DNA from: Pardosa pseudoannulata
Taxonomy: Eukaryota > Arthropoda > Arachnida > Araneae > Lycosidae
Direction of reading: 5' to 3'
Assembly (NCBI GenBank): GCA_032207245.1
Contig: CM063501.1
Location: 59,300,003 to 59,364,002, forward strand
DNA length: 64,000 nt
This document shows, piece after piece, positions 56,467-64,000 of this stretch. The position numbers and the translations under genes are program-made. A model generated the notes under the pieces. It saw only the letters and a list, made by a program, of their open reading frames with translations. It did not search any database and was not told the origin of the DNA. How positions within the stretch are numbered: position 1 is the stretch's first letter; every line of letters starts with the position of its first letter.

Positions 56467-56965
56467 CACTGTTAACCAATAAGTGTTTGGACACCTGTGA
56501 TAGAAAAGAAAAACTGACTTTATTCAAAATCAATAGTTGGTAGAGCCTCCACGAGAGGCAATTACAGCGTGAACTCCTCCGGGCATACTTTCCACAAGTT
56601 TTTGTATTATAACTAGTGGTATTGTCTTCCACTTGGCTTGGAGTAGACATAAAAGTTCCTTTACCGATTTTGGATGGGTAGTGCAACCCATAATTCGGCG
56701 ATCCAACTCGTCCCAGAGGCTCCAGATAGGGTTCAGGTCTGGGCTCTGGGCAGACCAGTTCATTCGATGAACTCCATTGGCTCCATACCAAGCCTTGGTT
56801 AACGTCGAAACATGACAACTGGATTGTCGTCCTAAAAGTAACAAGGGTCCAACCCATAAAACTGCCGCAACGTACACGATGTATACCGACGGAGGCAGCG
56901 ATGTACCTCAGGACCTCATACATCGTCATTTACGTAGGTGTCCAAATACTTATTGGTAAACAGTG
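56467..56965 (-). mobile_element. Internally deleted Tc1-type element
   Basis: Ends CACTGTTAACCAATAAGTGT and, inverted, CACTGTTTACCAATAAGTAT, with TTTGGACACCT continuing in both. TA flanks each side (56465-56466 and 56966-56967). The element is about 500 bp, against 1.2-1.7 kb for complete Tc1 elements. The duplicated locus at 58211-58220 (TTTATAGTAG) shows the same site without the element. Confidence 0.93.
56530..56877 (-). pseudogene. Tc1 transposase, C-terminal remnant
   Basis: The minus-strand frame gives MNWSAQSPDLNPIWSLWDEL, then DRRI, LLCLLQAKWKTIP, VIIQKLVESMP, VHAVIASRGGSTNY, matching the end of Tc1 transposases in order. In active Tc1 proteins the third catalytic acid is the Glu of the PIENLW block; here the block reads PIWSLW, so that Glu is replaced by Trp. 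The DNA-binding domain and the first catalytic Asp are gone, and no second-Asp block (DNxPxH) is present. About 115 codons remain out of about 340. The copy is dead and could only move by help in trans. Confidence 0.9.
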
Positions 56966-57987
56966 TAGTAGAACATCATAAAATGAGATAAAAGTGTTAA
57001 ATGATCAAAATAAGAATCCAAATATAATGAAAATATGACAACAAAACCATGGAGTTTAACTAAAAAGTAAAATTTGAGATAACATTTAACTGTTCACAGC
57101 CATATTCTAACATATTATTTTACGAAAGTAGTTTGCTTTCTTACTTCTTCTTGCACTTGATTATGTTAACTTTCGTTACAAATTATGTTAACTTTCGTAA
57201 CTTTCGTTATTCTTCTCTACAAATCCTGTACTGTTACAAATTTAATGAATCAACTATATTTTGTATACTGAGGATATACGTTTTAGGTAAATTAGGTACG
57301 TTAGTAGTATACGTTATGGTAAAGTAAGGTTGAATTTTCCCTACTGTCGAAAAGAAGAGATAATCTACTATATATTCTAGTTACGCAAATTTAAAGAGCA
57401 TTGTGTTATTACCAATTCTAACAGACAGCTGATTTCCATACTTAAATTCCTAACAAAAAGATTCGAAAAATAGGAATTCTGAGTCCCCCATTGTCCCTTT
57501 TTATGGATATTTATTGTTCATTATTCCAAAATATCCTAACTATTCCTCCTCAACTCATTCTCTTTCAAACATTTTCCGTATATTCATATCTGCATTAATA
57601 AATGTCAATGAATATTTATTATTTTTTAAAAGGATTATGTTCTACGAAGATTAAAGTATGACAGTAACCATAAAAATTTTCAAAGTAAAACAAATTTCCG
57701 TTTTAAAGATATAGCCATTGGCTAAAAATCATAATGAAGCTATTTTAGTAATTCTTAGAGTTCTAGGGAAATATTTTATGAAAGTATTTAAATTTAAGAG
57801 GTTAATACACCATTTATTACGTGTACCTTTTATCCTAGAGCCATAGAGTTTTTAACGTCCCTAAAAGGCCATTAAAAATCTAAATATGTTTTAGCACTAA
57901 GTACACCTTTTTCTCTGGGAAACGAAGTTAGATTTAGGTTAGTATAAAATCTAAGTACATTTTTTTATTCGTGTTTGTTTCACACCA

Positions 57988-59204
57988 ACATATGAATCAC
58001 AATATTGAAGTCTTGAAATACCAAATAAAATAAATTTTATTATTATTAATACTTGCCATAAGAATATTAATATTAAAAATAATGTTCTTATGATAAGTAT
58101 TAATAAAAATAAATTTAAAAAATTGTAGAAAATAGGAAAACTCTTGAAAAAATAAAGATATTAACAATAAATTAATGATATAAAAAATTTTTAAACTACG
58201 TTTTATGACATTTATAGTAGATCCTCATAAAATTAGATAAAAGTGTTAAATTATTAAAATAAGGATCCAAATTTAATAAAAATGTGAAAACGAAACCCTC
58301 GAATTTATCCAAAAATTAAAATGAAAATTTGAGCTACCATTTAACTGTTAACAGCTGGATTCTGACATCCGCTACAGTGAAAAATGTCTGCTTTCTTACT
58401 TCTTCTCGCACTTTGATTATGTTAACTTTCGTTAAAAATTTTTCTTTGCTACAAATCCTGTACTATTACAAATTTAATGAATAAACTATATTTTGTATAG
58501 TGAGGAAATACGTTTAAGGTAAATGAGGTACGTTAGTAGTATACGTTAAGGAAAATTAAGGTTGAATTTTCCTTTCTCTCGAAAAGAAGAAATAATGTAC
58601 TATGTTTTATGGTTACGTACATTTAAAGAGAATTAAGATACAGCTGATTTCCATACTTAAATTTCTAACAGAAAGGTTCGAAAAATAGGAATTAAGAAAC
58701 ACCCATTCTCCTTTTATATGGATATTTAATGTTCATTATTCCAAAATATCGTAACTATTCTTCCTCAACTTATTCTCTTTAAAATATCTTTCGTTTATTC
58801 ATATCTGCATTATAAATTTCAATGAATATTTATTATTTTTTAAATGATGATGCTCTACAAAGATTAAAGCATCATAGTAACCATAAAAATCTTCAAAGTA
58901 ATACAAATTTCCGTTTTAAAGATATAGCCATTGGCTAAAAATCATAAATAATGACGCTATGTTTAGTAATTTTTAGATTTCCAGGGAAATATTTTATGAA
59001 AGTATTTAAATTTAAAAGGTTAATACACCATTTATTACGTGTTCCTTTTATCCTCGAACCATAAAGTTTTTAACGTCCCTAAAAGGCCATTAAAAATCTA
59101 AATATGTTTCAGCACTAAGTACACCTTTTTCTCTGGGAAACGAATTTAGATATATGGTAGTATAAAATCTAAGCACTTTTTTTTATTCGTGTTTGTTTCA
59201 CACA
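57988..59204 (+). repeat. Tandem duplication, copy 2 (empty Tc1 site)
   Basis: Direct repeat of 56240-57985, starting ACATATGAATCACAATATTG and ending TTCGTGTTTGTTTCACAC. Small indels and substitutions separate the copies throughout, so the duplication is not very recent. Confidence 0.9.
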
Positions 59205-60211
59205 AAAGTTTTACCAAATATAAAATATGTTCTTTTAAAATAAAGTTTTCATACGAAATAACAATAATGACTAGTTATTCTTTGAAGTTTAATGCAATAA
59301 AATATTGTTGCGACAATATCCGATTCAATGATAAATAACAAAATCTTTATAACAATAACATTTTCGAGTCCCGACGAGTTTGCGTATAGTATAACCACAA
59401 TGTCGATGCAACGAGATTCCTTACTGTAATAAAGATTTGTAAAACGATAAATTGCTTACGAATGATTATGTTTTTCTGTTCCTCCGCGTTTCAGATTTGG
59501 AATACTGTAAAAAGAAGGCGCGGAGGAAGTTTTTAGAGAACATAATGAAATTATGATTTTTTGTACAAGTTAAGAAAGAAGATATTTTCTCCAAAATTTT
59601 TGCTAAAAAAGAAAATGATGATATAGAAGACTGCAATGTAAATATAGATTATGTCCATTCTTTATTGAAGTTCTTTTATCTTAAAGTACTGTTTCAAGCC
59701 TTCTTCAACATATATTGCTTTTTTCATGATTTGCATTCTAATCACATTTTCGTAATCGAAAAACTGTGAAGAAATTAAGATATAAACAAAAATGTCTTTA
59801 AAAGAGTTGTATGGTATCTGAATTGCTTTCCATACCATTTAGTTATTTTTCAGTTTTTCTATACTTTAAAAAACTTAACAATCTTATGCTTAAAAAATAT
59901 TTCTATTTTATAAAAAATATGTCATACGCCGCAAATGAAGCAATCTCTCAGCTTCGTCAATAATAAATTCAATCGTAACAGTAATTAGAAATATTTGTAG
60001 GTAAAAGCCATAATTTCATAAGAATAACATAGTTGTCTTTTTTTACTGAAGAACTGTAAAGGATTATTGGAATCAGTCATATTTCCGAAATCATCTTGTT
60101 TTATATTTCCCAAAGACAATTTCGAGATATATAATAGTTTTAACTCATAAACTAAATTCTAATACGTGCAAGTTTTCTGCTATTTACTCATATTACTCTG
60201 AATTACACTTA
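59205..60211. other. AT-rich stretch, no gene recognised
   Basis: TTCCTCCGCGTTTCAG near 59479 and GGCGCGGAGGAAG near 59517 are largely inverse to each other (CTTCCTCCGCG), a possible hairpin. Nothing else was recognised. Confidence 0.4.
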
Positions 60212-61376
<1,165 letters not shown>

Positions 61377-62079
61377 ATACCTGTCCATATGTTTATTTCT
61401 CATGGGGATGTTTAAATATTCAATAATTACATTAAATTTAAAATTTAACTCTGAAACTTTAAGACATCGAATCGAAGAATTATGCAATTTTGTATACTAA
61501 GAACAAAGATCTGTAGCGTGTTAATAGAAAATAAATTTTTCCTCAAACTACAGAAACTGTATAATTTAGTTAGGAAACAATAATAAAAAAGAAACACGAT
61601 GGCCTGAACTGAACGCATTAACAGATTTCGAACTAAATTATTCGAATGTTTACAGAAGTTTGCATACTGCATAAGTTTGTTTTAGATATCTTTCTCTTAT
61701 GCAAAACGAAAGTAAAAAGATTTTTTACCTGTTTTCGCAATGTTTGAGAGTTTAGTGTCTGAATTTAGACGGAGAATGTTAATTAAAGCTGTATCATAAA
61801 ACGTCATTCGTATTACCTGGTTGAGAATTTCTTCGAGGTAAGGAAATGGGAACTAGATTAAATCTAATATTTCGGAGATCAGTATATAAACTCAATTTAA
61901 ATGGATTCTTATAAAATAGATATTGGTTTAAGTTTTAAGTCTATCTACATATATAAAATACCTAACAAGTATATGAATGTGTATTATGCATTTTTATGTT
62001 GCTGAAACGATCTTCATAATGTTTTGCATGTATGTTTAGGTCAACATTGGGAAGGTTTTAGGCAGTTTAATCTTTTGAA
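61377..62079. other. AT-rich stretch, no gene recognised
   Basis: No feature was recognised. A 75-codon minus-strand frame at 61445-61672 has no motif. Confidence 0.4.
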
Positions 62080-62395
62080 GGCCAAAAGCATAACTTTAGG
62101 AAATGCTTTTCTAACTTAAATTGGATTTGGTAACTATATTTTGAGGCCATTTCGTACATTTTCCTTTTAGTTTTGGAGGCCAGAAGCATAACTTTGAGAA
62201 ATGTTTATTAAACTTAATTTGGATTTGGCAATTATATTTTTAAGCCATTTTGCAAATTTTCCTTTTAATTTAATTCCTTTTTCCCCCAAAAGCGTAATTT
62301 TGGGTAATGCACTTAATTTAAATTTTATACTTAAATTTTTAACTTAATTTTAACTGCAATTGTATTTTAACGACATTTTCCTTTTAATTGCGGAA
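62080..62395 (+). repeat. Three degenerate units of a 100-bp tandem repeat
   Basis: Units start with GGCCAAAAGCATAACTTT (62080), GGCCAGAAGCATAACTTT (62178) and CCAAAAGCGTAATTTTGG (62286). Each ends with a form of ACATTTTCCTTTTAATT. The third unit is the most diverged. Confidence 0.75.
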
Positions 62396-62595
62396 AAATA
62401 TTCAAAATATTTTAATAAACTTTAGTCGTGTAGTAGTGTTTATAATGGTCTTTAAAATTATCTAAAATTTCTTGGTTTTAAACCCAGATTATTTTATCAT
62501 TTTTTATCGCCATTTGATAACATTACACTTTATTCTAATTCATATTATTATCTTGTTTGTCGCAGTTTGTCCTTTCAGGAATTAGCGCCACTAAA

Positions 62596-62624
62596 TTCTA
62601 ACCAACCAACCAACCAACCAACCT
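62596..62624. repeat. (CCAA)n microsatellite
   Basis: Five consecutive CCAA units. Confidence 0.9.
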
Positions 62625-63564
62625 ATTACATAATATGTCACTGCAATTTATTTTGTGCATCACATTAAACATTTACAAAATTAAGAGTATTTAACAATTT
62701 ATTTACTTCACGTGATTAAGGTTTTAACTTATTAAAGGTACCTTGGTTTTCTTTAAGCAATCTCATGGTAAACGTAGTATTAACTGTCAAAAAACCCTCC
62801 ATTTTCCTTTATTTTTCACTAAAGTTAATGAAGAACATTAAGTTTAAATGCGTTATTCTTTTTAGAAAAATATGATACTTTTCGAATTTTTTTACTGCTG
62901 GTATATAACAGTCTAAAACATAATATATGTTTTGAAATAAATGAAACTTGGATTGTTATACTTTGAGAACATCGATATCCCAGGCGATTGACTGGGCGTT
63001 AAGAGATTAGATATGAATAAAATTTTCAGAAATGTTTGTCCAGTATACAAATCTACGTATCAGAAGTCATTGCCACTAAATTCAATTCACAGTTGACTCT
63101 GTCGTGTAGAAAAAAGTCTTGGCGTTTAGCATCATGCCCCACTGGGTCTCGGGCAAACTACCATATTCTTCTACAATTGAAAATAAATAACTGAAAGTTT
63201 CATTTATAAAGGTTTGAATTATCTATTATATGTAAAGAATGCAAAACTTGTATAGGGCGTCCCATCTGAGTTATGTTGGGTTTTATTAAACAGCATCTGA
63301 CTTGTCAACTTACCAGGATAAGCCTCTTGAATTAAACTCAATGTCCAAAAAAGCTTACTTTACACAGTACCTTCAATGAGGACGATGTCCTGGACCTGAA
63401 TTTCCTTCTGATTATCTGGATTGGGATGTGCTGTGAATAAGTCCAATATTTAGGCTTCCCTCCATTTTTTTCATAAAATCCCTCTATGCTTTCAATAACA
63501 ATTAATCCACTTATGTTATATTCACTGGAATAACCACTTCTGCCGGTGCACTAGTGCCCTAAAC
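62625..63564. other. AT-rich stretch, no gene recognised
   Basis: Slightly more GC near 63240-63560, but no coherent frame or repeat was recognised. Confidence 0.35.
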
Positions 63565-63800
63565 CAGTGATCGGCAAAGTTATTAGCCAAAGAGCAGAAT
63601 TTGAACATACAAAACAATTTTTAAAAAAATTGGGAGCCAAATCTGCGTGTTTAGTAAATTTTTACTACACTAAATAAGTAGTGCACTAAAAAAAACTAAT
63701 GAGCGAGCATGCTTGTGGTACCTTTGTATCACACCGGAGTACGTTCAAAACATAAGAATAATTTCAGTCGGTAACTTGTACATGGTTTGTGTTTATGCTT
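63565..63800 (+). mobile_element. hAT-like element, left end only
   Basis: CAGTGATCGGCAAAGTTATT and the following AGCCAAAGAGC resemble widespread hAT termini (CAGTGRTCGGCAAAC...AGCCAAAGAGCC). The other end was not found before the window closes; the right limit given here is a guess. Confidence 0.4.
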
Positions 63801-63861
63801 CGAAAACCAGTAAAATTAAATTCGATGATCGTTACATATTTTTGCAAAAATATAAAATTTT

Positions 63862-63981
63862 ATTACCTATCTATCTTTTAACTTAAGCAAAAAATTATAC
63901 AAGTTCTCGATTTACAAAAGAATTACCTATCTATCTTTTAACTTAAACAAAAAATTATACAAGTTCTCAATTTATAAAAGA
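63862..63981 (+). repeat. 60-bp tandem duplication
   Basis: Two units of exactly 60 bp, starting ATTACCTATCTATC at 63862 and 63922, differ at only a few positions (for example TTAAGCAA against TTAAACAA). A recent duplication. Confidence 0.95.
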
Positions 63982-64000
63982 ATTTCAATTTATCAAATAA

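Larger units (their letters stand above)
56240..57985 (+). repeat. Tandem duplication, copy 1 (contains Tc1 insertion)
   Basis: Starts ACATATGAATCACAATATTG and ends TTCGTGTTTGTTTCACACC. It repeats directly as 57988-59204. Without the Tc1 element the copy is about 1.25 kb. Shared landmarks include AAGTCTTGAAATACC, TATAGCCATTGGCTAAAAAT, CCATTTATTACGTG and GTCCCTAAAAGGCCATTAAA. Confidence 0.9.

Overview
The window is strongly AT-rich, non-coding, repeat-dense nuclear DNA of an animal. No intact, recognisable host gene can be supported in it. The tRNA-derived SINEs, piggyBac, Tc1, pogo/Tigger-like, hAT and Helitron elements, solo-LTR candidates and very long AC/AT microsatellites fit an invertebrate, perhaps an arthropod, but nothing seen here fixes the taxon. 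A 100-base N block at 32068-32167 marks an assembly gap. Every protein-like stretch that can be named is a transposase remnant, apart from one possible von Willebrand factor A (vWA)-like relic and two weak exon candidates.

Layout. 1-7880: unique AT-rich DNA with four SINE copies, a small inverted-repeat MITE (1839-1970) and two weak exon-like segments (2539-2659, 6501-6548). 7880-11640: a tandem satellite of about 226 bp with nine homogeneous monomers in the middle and decayed monomers on both sides; its second half looks like a 676-bp higher-order repeat. 12730-24785: two copies of an unknown 2.5-kb repeat (14160-16800 and 19315-24785). The second copy was later hit by a 0.9-kb element and by a piggyBac element that itself carries an LTR-like insertion. 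A Helitron lies between the copies (18409-19066). 25392-31345: two more piggyBac-type elements, one hosting a palindromic MITE, and a 2-kb Helitron in inverse orientation with a GC-rich minisatellite inside.

32168-42200: a decayed but nearly full-length piggyBac transposase on the minus strand (35472-37135), a vWA-like relic (37803-38270), and a moderately GC-rich unexplained stretch (40560-42150). 42200-49300: AT microsatellites, a well-preserved SINE with a 13-bp target duplication (44667-44850), and two short piggyBac derivatives, one keeping only the C-terminal cysteine-rich domain and the other only an N-terminal stub. 50600-56970: a hAT MITE with a perfect 8-bp target duplication, two solo-LTR candidates, a Tigger-like element and a Tc1 remnant. 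56240-59204: a 1.2-kb tandem duplication whose two copies show the Tc1 insertion site filled and empty. 59205-64000: very long CA/AT microsatellites, several short tandem duplications and the start of a hAT-like element.

The genes do not form a pathway. What the window records well is the order of events: duplication, insertion into one copy, nesting and satellite homogenisation. The clearest unexplained structure is the 226-bp satellite with conserved hairpins in each monomer.
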